A stretch of 64,000 bases of DNA. It comes from Rotaria sp. Silwood1. Taxonomy: Eukaryota > Rotifera > Eurotatoria > Philodinida > Philodinidae. The notes beneath the pieces are model-generated. The model did not search any database, was not told the origin of the DNA, and was given only the letters and a program-made list of their open reading frames with translations. The translations under genes were made by a program, and so were the position numbers. Positions 13,128 through 31,743 of the stretch are shown here, in pieces. Each line of letters opens with the position of its first letter. The first letter of the stretch is position 1. The stretch spans positions 744,001 to 808,000 of the forward strand of contig CAJNOP010000012.1 in the NCBI GenBank assembly GCA_905250075.1, written 5' to 3'.

Positions 13128-13452
13128 TCATTTGATATCTTTCTGATTGTAAAATCCAATCAGCTTGGTTAAGTATACATTTTGGTTGTTGCTGATGCGT
13201 TGCAAGGAAATGCAATATTGGTGCCAAGCGTCGTAATTGTGGACAAGTACATGAACGTTTTTTTCTGTCACGAGAATACGTGTTCACCTTTTTGATAATT
13301 CACTGTCCTCTTCATGTATTGAGTTACTTCGTCACATATGGCGTATCATCATTTGTAGATAAATTTTCATTAAAAAAGAATTCTTTTAGTAAAACAATAT
13401 TGCCCTCTACTTCTATGATCTGTTCGTTAGTATAATAAATTGCTCGAGCCAG
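13128..13452 (-). pseudogene. Possible coding remnant or small unrecognised gene
   Basis: An open frame without ATG (13452 down to about 13345) can be joined across a 63-bp GT..AG interval, ending ACAG, to a second open segment ending at a stop at 13128, giving about 88 codons. The interval length fits local introns. The region also has a competing open frame (13093-13287) starting at GTG and encoding a Cys/Arg-rich peptide. Both cannot be the main product, no family is recognised and no upstream exon was found. It is best treated as a degraded gene fragment. Confidence 0.25.
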
Positions 13453-13907
13453 TTTTTACTTCTATGCTTTAACATAAATTAGAAGTTTGAAAAAGTAAAA
13501 TATAATTTCAAATGTTGACATCTTATTGATTGCCGGAGTATCCGGTCCGATTGTAGGATACTAATTGTTAATGACAGGTAATTACGAATCAAAATTTAGT
13601 ACTTTTTCTGAATATTTCTCTAAGACTTATGGTTTAAAATATATGAGTCGAACTTTTGAAACCTCGGAAATCAAATTTACACGAAGAAAATTCCTTTTTT
13701 TTGCATCAATAGTCTTCTTTACTGCATACATTATATTACCAACATTTTTTAGCATAGAACTAAAGTATTTTTAAACCAAAATACTCTATGTTGAAAAATG
13801 ATTCTTAGTAAACTAATTATTAGAATATTATATCATTAAAAAATGTGTGCTTGTTCATTTCCTGTATTTGAAATAATTTTCACTTCTACATTGAGTAATT
13901 TTGACTG

Positions 13908-14075
13908 CATTGAAGTTCTTCCAAACTTAGTTTACAGACCTTTAAAAGATCGATTCTTAACTTCGAAACAAGAAATCTTAGAAAATTTTTAAAGCCATAT
14001 TCGAAAAGAATACAAAATTCTGTTTCTAACTTGATGTTTTTAAATTTCTGTAGGCTTCTTGAAGAAGCTTTCACG
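13908..14075. repeat. Short imperfect inverted repeat
   Basis: The left part (GAAGTTCTTCCAAAC and following) is imperfectly complementary to the right part ending near 14075 (GCTTCTTGAAGAAGCTTTC). The match is patchy, roughly two thirds of positions by eye. It adjoins a clearer repeat at 14155-14785. Confidence 0.4.
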
Positions 14076-14154
14076 TGAATAAACACTTAGTCTAATTATT
14101 GAGTGTATAAAAATATTTTTCAAGGGAAAGTAATGCTGGAATCGCCATTAACAT

Positions 14155-14785
14155 CAAAAAATATTTTGCACCAAATTAAACTGTGCCGAAAATGGGATTC
14201 ACCAATACTCAATAATAAGCGTAAGAACAACTTATCAGTGTCGAATGCAGAAAACTCCTAAAATTTTACGCCATATCAACAAAGAAAAATTCTTTTCATT
14301 AGGTAATCCAAACTATATTTCATTTAAAATGATAAACATAATAAAGTACTGAATGTCTCATCCGAAAGTATTAGAACAATAATCAAAAGAAAAGCTTAAA
14401 CACAAGGTTATCAAACATGAAACACAGCTCTTTTGATGAAGACACTCTAAAAAAATATATTTCATGCGTCTGAACAAACATTAAACTATTCGATATTGCT
14501 TTTGTTCGTATCTATTTCATCTTTCTGCTATAAAGATATTCATGGTCATCGTACTGATTATGTTCATCAAGTTTTATGAAATAAATATTACTTTTTGATA
14601 TTCATGATGTTAAGTGAGATTTAATTTGAACCGCCTGAAGAAAGAAATTTCGTTCTGCTGATATGCTGTAAAATTTTAGGAACTTTCTGAATTCGACACT
14701 GAAAATAGTCCTAACGCTTATTATTTAATATAAGTCAATTCTGTTTTCTACGCGCTTTAATTCAGTATAGAATATTTTGTTGACA
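14155..14785. repeat. Long imperfect inverted repeat
   Basis: The arms are strongest at 14208-14278 and 14656-14727. The left reads AATAATAAGCG, then CAGTGTCGAAT, then CCTAAAATTTTACGCCATATCA. The right arm read in reverse gives the same order with few changes. Weaker complementarity extends outward to about 14155/14785 and inward to about 14390/14560. No coding sequence and no target duplication were identified. Confidence 0.7.
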
Positions 14786-15136
14786 TAACTTAAAATCACA
14801 CCGGTACCCCTCTGGAAAAATGTTTTTACACACTTTGTACTATTTTATCAATGATTAATAATTCTGATTTTCTTTTGGTACTTTAAGCAATACAATTCTT
14901 TTGAATATCATGCATTCTACTCATAGAAAATTTATTTTATTATTTTAAATATTTGTTGATTAGGTATATCACGATGGTAAGATTTCTTTCGTTTTTCTTC
15001 TGATTGAATCTTCACACTATAAAATATTATTAAAACATGACTAATAATTATTTACGCACCTGATTAAATATGACGTTTCCATGTTCTTCAAAGTCATATA
15101 TTTACATAAGTAAAGTCAGACTAAGTTCATTTGTCG

Positions 15137-15146
15137 TATATATAAA
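15137..15146 (+). promoter_or_regulatory. Likely TATA box of the secreted peptide gene
   Basis: TATATATAAA lies 40-50 bp upstream of the ATG at 15187. This spacing would give a very short 5' UTR. No other core element was identified. Confidence 0.5.
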
Positions 15147-15186
15147 GACAAACAGCATAACGTTTTTATTAGTTATTCAGCAACAA

Positions 15187-15573
15187 ATGGATTCCTATAT
15201 GCTTGTGTTGATTTTGGCTATGATTTGGGTTTCAATTGGTGCATATCCATTTTACAAAACATGGCCCAAAACTATAGATTACAATACAATAATTGATGTT
15301 GATGATGCTTATAATGGACTTCCTCAACTATTGAATGAACAACAAAATCTAAAACGACAATATCCTAAATCCAATCGACTTTCAGATTTGTTCTATTTTC
15401 GATAGTAAGTAGAAAATATATCAAATTTTTTCTTATGAATATATTTTATATTTCTTTCTAATAGTGAACCTACCGATATGAAGGACTATGACAAATGGAA
15501 TAATAAATTAAATGATTATTATCAATATGAATATCCAACAGAAAATGATCGGGATTATAATACATTAACATAA
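15187..15573 (+). CDS. Small secreted protein, peptide-precursor-like
   Basis: Two exons, 15187-15404 and 15465-15573, join in phase (intron 60 bp) to 108 aa. The N-terminus is a clear signal peptide (MLVLILAMIWVSIGA, cleavage probably near residue 20). The mature chain is rich in Tyr, Asp and Asn and contains a dibasic Lys-Arg followed by Gln (KRQYPKSN), so processing could release a pyroglutamate peptide ending near the LFYFRY segment; further Tyr-rich sequence follows (NDYYQYEY). There are no Cys residues and no Gly-Lys/Arg amidation signal. This is compatible with a neuropeptide-like or other secreted tyrosine-rich protein. The upstream in-frame ATG at 15070 was rejected because it lies before the TATA box and would bury the signal peptide. 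No family is recognised. Confidence 0.7.
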
Positions 15574-15633
15574 ACGAAGTATTTTTTAAAGTAATTCTTA
15601 AGGGTATCTTGTAATTTTTTTTTATCATTTTTT

Positions 15634-16232
15634 GTTCTCAAAGACGATACAACCGATCAATCTGTAGAGTTAACCACAGATAGAGCACCTTAAAAAGGAG
15701 ATATACATACGAGAAAAAAATTTTTTAATGGACTTTTTCTGGAAAACCTTGATTTCACATAGAGTCGCATCCTAATAAATTAATACTGTCATCAAAGCAA
15801 CGGTAAGTTTCGTAGTAATTTTTCACTCTAGGACGGGATATGTGTAGGTTTCTACAGAAATACTTTCTCTCTCTAATGGTGTATGTACTGTCAGTTTGCA
15901 TTATGTACCGTTGAGACCTTACCAGAATTCGCCACATTCGCTGCATTCTACGAAGATCGTGGTAAAGGTGCTGCCTTTTGTTGATATATCAACGGTACAA
16001 AATAGAGCTTGATAGTGCATACATCATTAGAGAGAGAAGTGTACACATCCTCATCTACAATTAAAACCTTATAGTTGCCTTTGATGTTGAATGTCGTGTA
16101 TTAGGATGCAGCCCTATATTAATCTAAGATTTCCCAAAGAAAAATCATTTCAAAATTATTTTTATCAAATATGTGCCTCCTTATATTGAGTTTAAAAATT
16201 TCAGCTTGATCGGTTGTACCGTCTTCAAGAAC
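15634..16232. repeat. Long imperfect inverted repeat between convergent genes
   Basis: The left arm begins GTTCTCAAAGACGATACAA; the right arm, read in reverse from 16232, begins GTTCTTGAAGACGGTACAA. Matching blocks follow in the same order: GCATCCTAATA (about 15767) against TATTAGGATGC (about 16098), a TCTCTCTCTAATG block, and GTACCGTTGA next to the loop near 15920-15985. The repeat lies between the 3' ends of the peptide gene and the SDR gene. No obvious target duplication was seen. Confidence 0.75.
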
Positions 16233-16504
16233 TAGCAATGATACAAAAAGATGCTGTGCTACCTTGAAATAAGCTATTCAAAGAGTGACGATCGCTTTAT
16301 TTATTGTATTGATTCATTTATTATTTTATTGCTTGAATATTTTATTTTATTTTTCACTAATCAAAATGTTTTGTTTTAATATTAATATTTTCTTTTTACG
16401 AAACGATAATGCCACATGATGTTATATACAATATAAATATGGTTGAAAGTTGTATTAGTAAAATTTTATTATATTATTTTTTTTTTGTCTATAATAAATG
16501 TATT

Positions 16505-17488
16505 TTAATCTGATTGTTCCAAAATACCAGTAGGTGTAGCATATGCACCTTTTATTTTAATGAGTATATAATCTGCTAACCAAGCAGGAAGCATAGAAAG
16601 AGGAAAAAAGAAAAGACTTGATTGCCATCCAGGTCGGTATCGTATACGTGGAGCAGTATTCATAACAGCATGACGGATTGCTTTAATAACTTTTTGAGGA
16701 TTTTCAGCATTTATAATGAAAGGATGTTTTTCTATTTTTATCATATAATCCCGAAAAAAATCTTCACCCCATCGTTTTCTTACATCTTCAGGAACATCAG
16801 CCCATAGATTACGACATGTATGTTCATATGCTTCAATAATTGGTGTTCTCATATAGCCAGGTTCAATTATTGATACATATAAGCCCCATGAATACATTTC
16901 TCGGCGTAAACAATCTGAAAAAGCTTCTAATGCAAATTTTGAACATGCATATGCTGAAACACCAGCTGTAGCCATATAACCAGCAACTGAACAAATATTA
17001 ACTACACGTGATCCACGTCGAGATATAAGTAATGGTAAAAATTTTTTTGTCATTGAAACATGACCAAAAAAATTTACTTCCATTGTTTCACGTACAAAAT
17101 CAAGTGATGTCCAATCAATAAAACCACGGTTACCAATTCCTGCATTATTTACTAATGCATGAAGTGTATTAGTTTTTTTTGTAACAATATCATATGCAAT
17201 ATCTATATCTTGTTGTTGTGTTATATCAAGACAAAAAACTGTAGCTCGATTAGACAATTGACTAGTAAGACGTTCTTCAGCATCCGGATTAAATACACTA
17301 GCTAATACGTGAAAACCTTGTTTATCAAGTTCAATAGCTAATCCATGACCAAAACCTGAATCGCATCCACTTATTAAAACATATTTACCATATGGATTTA
17401 TATTTGGTGGTGGAAATAAATGTTGATATAATCGATATCCTACATAAAGGATTAATGCTATGCCAACAGCAACGAATACGGTCGCCAT
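16505..17488 (-). CDS. Membrane-anchored short-chain dehydrogenase (SDR9C/RDH-like)
   Basis: A single exon of 327 aa. Residues 3-22 form an N-terminal membrane anchor. The Rossmann nucleotide-binding motif is SGCDSGFGHG (Gly41, Gly45, Gly47); NNAG is at 114-117; the catalytic set is Asn139, Ser167, Tyr180 and Lys184 (YACSK). The PGYMRTP stretch after the active site and the hydrophobic C-terminal segment are typical of retinol dehydrogenase and 17-beta-HSD type 6/9-like SDR9C enzymes, which oxidise or reduce retinoids or steroids with NAD(P) at the ER membrane. The exact substrate cannot be read from sequence. It lies on the same strand as, and downstream of, RBBP4 with about 540 bp between them, so co-transcription is possible but not indicated. 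Confidence 0.9.
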   Translation of the reverse strand: MATVFVAVGIALILYVGYRLYQHLFPPPNINPYGKYVLISGCDSGFGHGLAIELDKQGFHVLASVFNPDAEERLTSQLSNRATVFCLDITQQQDIDIAYDIVTKKTNTLHALVNNAGIGNRGFIDWTSLDFVRETMEVNFFGHVSMTKKFLPLLISRRGSRVVNICSVAGYMATAGVSAYACSKFALEAFSDCLRREMYSWGLYVSIIEPGYMRTPIIEAYEHTCRNLWADVPEDVRKRWGEDFFRDYMIKIEKHPFIINAENPQKVIKAIRHAVMNTAPRIRYRPGWQSSLFFFPLSMLPAWLADYILIKIKGAYATPTGILEQSD

Positions 17489-18029
17489 CCTATACTAAGA
17501 ATAACTAAAAACAGCAACATGAAACAAATAGATAAATGTCTATTTTTAATTATTTACGTTCTGATTTTTGTTTTTACTTTACTGCGTCGAGTCCAAAGTG
17601 CCGATCGGTAGAGTAATAGTGACTATCGTAATGCATTTATCTGTCCAATCGAAAAAAAACCTTGTTTATTTTTCTCTTTCTCGTCTTTCTCTTACTCCTT
17701 ACTTTTTTTTTCGCGAACATGCATGTTTCATGGTTAACTTCAGTATGATACAATGATGAAATACTGCTACATAACAGAAAAATAAAAATAATAATGATTA
17801 ATTACATTCATTTTCTAGACACGGTTGGTTAGTTTACATACAATCGTAATTTAATATGAACTATTTGCGTAAAAAATATCTGTAGTTGCAGCACAAAGAG
17901 CATTTTCAAACTTATTTTATAATATTATTTAATATATTTATTTTTTTTTTAACAGTCATCTTCTAGACTTTCAAAAGAGATTTTACATTACACAACAATA
18001 CAAAAAAAAAGAAAACATATTTCATAAAT
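17489..18029. other. Intergenic between SDR and RBBP4 genes
   Basis: No gene. It holds the SDR promoter and the RBBP4 3' UTR. AT-rich, with poly-T tracts. Confidence 0.6.
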
Positions 18030-20921
<2,892 letters not shown>

Positions 20922-20968
20922 TGTAAGTTGACCGGGAAATTTTGAGAAAGATAAAAAATGGATTCAAT

Positions 20969-20970
20969 CT
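20969..20970 (-). promoter_or_regulatory. Unpaired splice acceptor upstream of RBBP4 ATG (candidate trans-splice site)
   Basis: On the minus strand a pyrimidine-rich tract ending TTGATTTTCAG lies 48 bp before the RBBP4 ATG and 78 bp after the stop of the upstream small gene. A spliced leader could be added here. Spliced-leader trans-splicing is known in bdelloid rotifers. A cis-spliced 5' UTR intron is the alternative. Confidence 0.45.
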
Positions 20971-21047
20971 GAAAATCAAAAAACTGATTGCTTGTTTAAG
21001 AAATAGAAAAAATTAAAAAAAGGAAGACAAAAAAAAAGCAAAATTTA

Positions 21048-21428
21048 TTATTTTAAACCACTGGTTTGAGGTCCTGAACCAGGCGTTGGTTGTTTTTGAA
21101 AATCAATTTTTACTGCATGATCACGATTTGGACTAAAAGAATAAATTAATTTCAATAAGACTCATCAAAAAAAATATTACTCCGCGGGTTGGTTTGGATT
21201 TATAATATCAGTTTTAGCACCTGGTGGAGCCGATCTAAAACTTTCAAAATCAAATTTAACAATTTTATTCATGATATTTACGTTTGCGATTCTGGTTTTT
21301 CAGGACCTTTAATTTTTCCAACCATTGTATCTTTCGGTCCTATGGAAAAGACAAATAACGAAATGGAATTTATATTACATAAATTTACCACTAAACATTC
21401 CACCAGTTGGATCTAAATCTTTCGACAT
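21048..21428 (-). CDS. Small hydrophilic, probably disordered protein
   Basis: Four exons (21389-21428, 21282-21339, 21181-21234, 21048-21132) join in phase to 78 aa. The product is rich in Pro, Gly, Lys, Asp and Gln (SKDLDPTGGMFSG, KIKGPEKPES, PNRDHAVKIDF), with no hydrophobic core, signal peptide or Cys, so it is probably intrinsically disordered. No family is recognised. Three short introns with GT/AG ends and maintained frame make it a convincing gene. Its stop is 126 bp from the RBBP4 ATG on the same strand, with a candidate acceptor between, so the two genes may form an operon. A function in chromatin would be guessed only from this linkage. Confidence 0.7.
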
Positions 21429-23440
21429 TTTTTATTTGAATAATCTAAAATTATTCATATAATTAAAAAACACTCATCTCTTTTTTCTATGTAAATATTT
21501 TATACGCAACGTGGGTAATAGAGTCTGTCAGATTGGGCCCAACGGTCCCTAGTGGAGACCAAACCTCTCCGATGACTTGGTTAGTTCTTCTGGAATTTCT
21601 AGTTATTGTATCATGTATAGTACCTATGTTTCAGAAAATTAGGTATTCGCCCTCCGTAAGCAAAAGTCTGAATGCAGCACTGTTCCTGATGGTAAAGAAG
21701 AAAAACAAGTGAGTATGTTGATAATTATAAAGAATATCAAATGTATAAAATGATTTACTATTAAATAGAAATAAAACTAAATTAAATATTAATACAGAGT
21801 GGTCTCAAGTAATTAATGGTTGACTAGTTATACAATTTTTATTCTCAATTACATTATTATAGTCAATAAGCTTATGGACAACTATCTAAAATTGAAAACA
21901 TGCAAAAAATTAATTATTCGTATAGAAACTACCGTTATAATTACTTCTTTTTGAATCGAATTCTGTATTATTTATTCACTGTTGAAGAAAAACAAACAAT
22001 TTGAGGTCTATATATACATGAAAAAAAATATTTTTAACAATAGATAAAAGATTATGTTCTAGACTAAAATTACGAATAAAAACAAATTCGGAATCAAACA
22101 AAGAAATAAATAGTCAAAAGAATATATGCTAGTTTCTATTATCCAATCTTAATTTAGAAAACAGATGACGTTCGATTACAGTTGATATATTAACCAATGA
22201 AAAAGATATTGAAAATGATTTCATTTCAAACAATTTTCTTTCACATTTTTTTCGTTCTGTATATATTATTGCTTTTTATTATTACCACCAAACCTCAAGA
22301 AAAAAAAAACCTTTCAATCGTATTATTCTTTTATCAAAATATATTAATATCTTGTTTTCTTTTTCTCAGTGAACTATGGATTTTAATTGATAGAATAACG
22401 AAAAAAAAAATATCATTGTCATTTGATACAAGTATGAATGTATGTTATTCTACTTTTCTATTATGACCAACAAATGTAAAAAGAATTATTCATTGTTTAA
22501 GGTAGCATTTCAGAGCGTCATTCAAATAAATTGTTTGATTAACATGCTTTAAAGCTCATCGTGTTGATCGTGCACCGAACCGAGCTTGTGTATGAAACTT
22601 TTGAATTCAACAGTCATGATCAAATATGTATTTTTTTAAAACGTTATTTGTTGATGAATTTTTACAGAACAGGTGTCACTTGCTAGTAAAACTTAATTGT
22701 TAACTTTTACAATACGATATGCATTGTGCACATATTTATTTTGTAATAATCAATTTTATAAATATGATTAACTTATTCTTCATATAATAGTGCAATCTGA
22801 CAATGTCAGATAACAGAATTATTTGTATGTGAGCCATTTCTTTTCTGCAACATGTTTGCCAATATTTTATCAGCATATATTTACTTTGTCGACAAAAAAA
22901 CGTGCTGATGAAATCAAAAGGCATATCGACGAAACGTTTTAATTAAATGAGAACTATCTCTATAACATTTACAACAATGTAGGTATGATATATTAAATAA
23001 CTTAGATACAATATTGAAACAATAATGTCACTGATCAGATTAATAATAACATTTTCTTTTTGAGAGCAATGGTTTCACTCTTAACAATGCTCAGCATATA
23101 TATATATTTTTATACGTTGAATAACATAGAATTTAATCATTACTAAATTAAACATAATTGTCTAATGAATGATTCAAAAGATAAATTGCAGATTAGATTT
23201 TTTCGCAACTCTTTCTCTGATTACATATTTTTTAATTTAAATTCTTATAATATTAATTACTTATATAATGAATAATCTTTGATCAGTATCGACTATATGT
23301 GTGCCACATATGACGAAATAGATGTTATTAATTCAAATATGTCGATATGAGAATGAACTCAAGTTTTCGTATGATGATCTATTGTGGACAAATATCATGA
23401 AAAACTAGAATATAGATTAAGAGAAAATGAACTAGATTAT
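21429..23440. other. Gene-free AT-rich region
   Basis: No supported gene. A plus-strand hydrophobic frame at 22197-22466 is dominated by AAA/TTT codons and is not convincing. The left end holds the promoter of the small-protein/RBBP4 unit. Confidence 0.5.
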
Positions 23441-23448
23441 CATAGTTC

Positions 23449-23665
23449 CAGAGGTGTCCCGAGGTCGCCAAGATTGGGGAGCGGGGGAATCATCTAGAAA
23501 GTTGATTCACAACTTTTTCTAAAAGAGACCTGATTTGGGGGAGTCGAGATTGTTTTGAGATTTAGTGAGCAAAAACAAAACGAAAAAATGTTGAAATTTT
23601 GCTGGGAAAACAAGAAAATTTTTCAACATTGGGGGGTCACCCTCCCGCTGGTCGGAACACCCCTG
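23449..23665. mobile_element. hAT-type MITE with 8-bp target duplication (copy B)
   Basis: A 217-bp non-coding element flanked by a perfect 8-bp duplication CATAGTTC at 23441-23448 and 23666-23673. The left end is CAGAGGTGTCCCGAG; the right end in reverse is CAGGGGTGTTCCGAC. The ends match those of the element at 1380-1549, but the interior differs in length and sequence. No transposase is present. Confidence 0.88.
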
Positions 23666-24239
23666 CATAGTTCATAGAGTATTTTCTTGATTTGTAGTGT
23701 AATTCGCTTCAATTAGTATGGATGTCACCTTTTCTTGTTATTGATGATGACAAATCGTTGTTTGTTTTTCCAAATAGATAGACAAAAAGAAAACAGAATA
23801 ATATGATTTGTTTGTTAAATATGACAGTTATAATCTTCTCAACAGCTATTTTAGTTTTGCTTTCAGCAATTAGACTACTTCTTATGGAAATTATAAATTA
23901 GTGCGAATTAGATTAAACACAATTGGAACATATGTTGAGTGACAATGATTAGAACAAGAAAGCGAAATGGTATAAATATTTAGCTATACTAAGTTTTTCT
24001 TTTGTACAAAATTTTAGGGTTAACAATTTTTCTAGTATTATGAAATTTTGTACCGTCTATTAACAAGGATTTATTACGATGCAATGTAGAATTTTTACCT
24101 ATGTGACACTGAAAATATGAACTTAAGTGTTTGTTACGAAGGAAAGTCCCTAGATAGGACTTGCAAATAGAACTAATATTTTGGTCATAATTAGACTTTG
24201 GTGAAACTAGTAAAAGCTCGTAAGGATTCGTTTCCATCC

Positions 24240-24530
24240 GTTATCTTTCTCCAGTTATTACAATTTTACTGAATTTTTTATCTGTGGCAAGACATTGGGG
24301 GAAAAAGTCGAATAACGATATTTCAGTCCAAAGGAACTTGTTCTTCTTGAGATATCGAATGATAAAAACAGTGGACTGTCTTACTTCTCCTAGTGTGACA
24401 CATGATTTTCTTTGCATACCCAGGATCTCAAGAAGAATACTTTCTTTTAGTTGGAAATTTCGTACTTCGATTTTTTCATAGATACATTCCCACAGATAAA
24501 ACATTCAGTAATAACTTAGGAAGGATAGCG
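24240..24530. repeat. Imperfect inverted repeat, dispersed family member 1
   Basis: The left arm (TTTTTTATCTGTGG at about 24273, then ATTTCAGTCC, then TTCTTCTTGAGAT) is complementary to the right arm (CAAGAAGAATACTTTC, TTGGAAATTT, CCACAGATAAAACA ending near 24503). A diverged relative with the same order of blocks lies at about 48770-49026. Confidence 0.6.
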
Positions 24531-25277
24531 TATATCAACGAATCTTTATGGGTTTCTACTAGTCTTGTCAGACCATACTAATGGACAAAATGACGCGTCA
24601 ATCATTGAAACATTGTCTCGTTTAATGAAAATAATCTGAAACTATTTCGCCTTATCATTACGAAAGTGGAGAGAATATCATGATAAACAAATTAGCTTCA
24701 ATTGTTCAATTATCAATCTACACCATTCACCACTTGTACAATTTACATTTGTAGCGTTCGAAAAAGAATTTTAATAAATTAATACAAGTAGATAAGACAT
24801 CTGACAGTTCTTTCAAAGTTTTAGTTGATCCAGTTATGTACATGAATACTTGGAGATTCTTTAAAACAGATAATATCATTTCACCTATACATCGATAATG
24901 AAGATAAATTTATACTACCGAAATCGTTCGCTCAATCCTCAAACAACTAAGACGGTGTGTAAATTGAATATTGATTATTTCAACGAAATATTTGTATTCA
25001 ATAAGATTAAAATTATGAGTAATTGCATACTGTAATATGTCTATCTTTCAGTTTATTTTCCTTCTAATAAAAAAGAAATGACAATGATTAACTAATACAG
25101 TAGATATATACATGAAAGAAATAAGAGATTATCGAATGTTTATTATGGAAATAAGATATGAGCAAAAGGATATAGAAAAAAAAAGAAAGGATTATCCCTG
25201 GGATTCTAACTGACATATCAAACGTTCATTACATTTCTTTTGAAAAAATCTGAATAAAAAAAGAAAAAGTTTGCTTT
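24531..25277. other. Gene-free, 3' flank of myosin light chain gene
   Basis: No gene seen. The right end carries the 3' UTR of the minus-strand myosin regulatory light chain gene. Confidence 0.55.
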
Positions 25278-25899
25278 TTAATCTTGATCTTTTCGACCAT
25301 ATTTGAGAATTTTAACGAATTCTTGGTAATCAAATAAACCATTTTTAATTGGTGCTTCTTTAAATAATTCATCAACTTCTTCATCACTATATCGATCACC
25401 AATTGTCATCAATAATTCTCGTAAACGTTCTTCAGATATTTTACCTGAGCCATCTTCATCTAATGACATGAATGCATTTTTAATAACATCTTCAGGATCT
25501 GTACCCGTTAGTTTTTCACCAAATAATGTTAAAAACATAGTAAAATTTATATCACCTGGTGCTTCACGTATCATTGCATCAACTTCAGCATCAGTGACCA
25601 GTTTACCTACAAAAAAAAATATTATTTTAATACATTAAATTCAACAAAATTTAATCATACCTAATGAAGCAAACATATCTTTAAGATCATCGCCACTAAT
25701 AAAACCATCCTAAAAAACAAAAAGACATGATGAACGAAAAATAAATAAATAAATAAATCAGATATACTCGATCATGATCAATAATATTAAAAGCCTCTTT
25801 ATATTCTTGAATTTGAGATTGATCAAACATGGCAAAAATATTTGAAGTAGCGCGTTGTTGGCGCTTTTTTGGTGGTTTAGCTTTAGCTCGTGATGCCAT
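25278..25899 (-). CDS. Myosin regulatory light chain (non-muscle/smooth type)
   Basis: Three exons (25768-25899, 25661-25709, 25278-25606) join in phase to 169 aa, close to the family length. The basic N-terminus leads to the kinase target RATSN, with Thr18 and Ser19 at the positions phosphorylated by MLCK or Rho kinase in smooth and non-muscle chains. The first EF-hand keeps a cation-binding loop ([12 protein letters not shown]); the later hands are degenerate ([12 protein letters not shown] is partly preserved). The protein clamps the myosin II neck and switches on filament assembly and motor activity in cytoplasmic actomyosin. The intron in the EF loop interrupts after DHDR. An AAAT microsatellite lies in intron 1. 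Confidence 0.95.
25740..25760. repeat. (AAAT)n microsatellite in intron 1 of the myosin light chain gene
   Basis: About five consecutive AAAT units inside the first intron, close to the splice donor. Confidence 0.85.
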
Positions 25900-26966
25900 T
25901 GAAAATTTTCGATAAATAAAACTGAAAATTTGCACGAAATAAATAAATTTATATAAGAGAATCAATAAAATTTATCTAAAAAAGAAAAACAACATTCTTC
26001 ACTTGCTTAGACAAACACCATTTTGTTTGAATCAGTGCAATTTTTTTCTTTTTCTTTCTTCTGTTCTTTCTATTTATCCTTACATTGCTTTTATATAGGT
26101 CATCTCCCTGACCTACCATCATCGATCGACACTCCATACTTAATACCTTACTCAATTGGTTATATGAAAAAAATATTGAACACGAGACTTCTGTGTTTGT
26201 ATTCCAAAATGACAAAGAAAAAATTCAGGAACAACAAAATACTGTTATCATCAACGAAACAACAGCTATATTTCTGAGTGTAAGACAAAAAAATAGGACA
26301 AAACTATATAAAGAAAAGAAAAAAGAAGTTATACAGGAAAACAAGAGAGACAACTGCACATACTTCAGGGTCATTTCATCAAAAAAGAAAAGAACAAAAA
26401 AATCTATTAGCAATTAAAGTTTTAACACATGAGCCAGAGAAAAATAAAAGTTGGTATCAATGTTCTATCCTAATACGATTACACTATATAGAAATAGAAC
26501 AAACGGGTAGGGAATTATCGTAATAGAATGATAATTATTTAAAGTTCTATTATTGATCTTTTTTTACACATCTGTTTTAATCCACATGGAAAAAAGATCA
26601 CCGTCGGACAAAAGATTTTGAAAAAAAAATGACATCATCTTCTATTTTCCTTCCAATTCATCTAATTCACTATTTCGTGGTGAAACTAAAATAAACAAAG
26701 AACATAATTATTTTATTTATTTCAATGTCAAAAGATTAGTTTTCATGCAAAACAATAAACGCGAAATTAATTGTATTATTTATTCAATACATAAACAGCT
26801 AAAAACAAATGGAAGAAAATAACCTGGGTTTTTTTTAGAAAAAAAAATTATATTAGTAAAATTGGAATGCTTCTGTTTGAGTATAAGAAAAAAAGGCCAA
26901 ACACAGAAATATGATGAGATTAAAAAAAAAAACATGATATAAGAATATTAAAAAAAAAGTCAATCA
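25900..26966. other. Intergenic between myosin light chain and SERCA copy 1
   Basis: Overlapping frames at 26023-26417 on both strands are lysine- or phenylalanine-rich products of poly-A and poly-T and were not accepted. It holds the light-chain promoter and the 3' UTR of SERCA copy 1. Confidence 0.55.

Positions 26967-31743
<4,777 letters not shown>

Noticed and set aside
13093..13287. Minus-strand frame with a Cys-containing peptide after Lys-Lys-Arg, at first suggestive of a hormone precursor
   Set aside because: It starts at GTG, has no signal peptide, and a competing spliced frame covers the same bases. Kept only as a possible remnant.
22197..22466. Hydrophobic 89-aa plus-strand frame
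   Set aside because: Dominated by AAA and TTT codons in AT-rich DNA; no start context or conserved motif.
26023..26417. Several overlapping Lys/Phe-rich frames on both strands
   Set aside because: They arise from poly-A and poly-T tracts in the promoter region of the myosin light chain gene.
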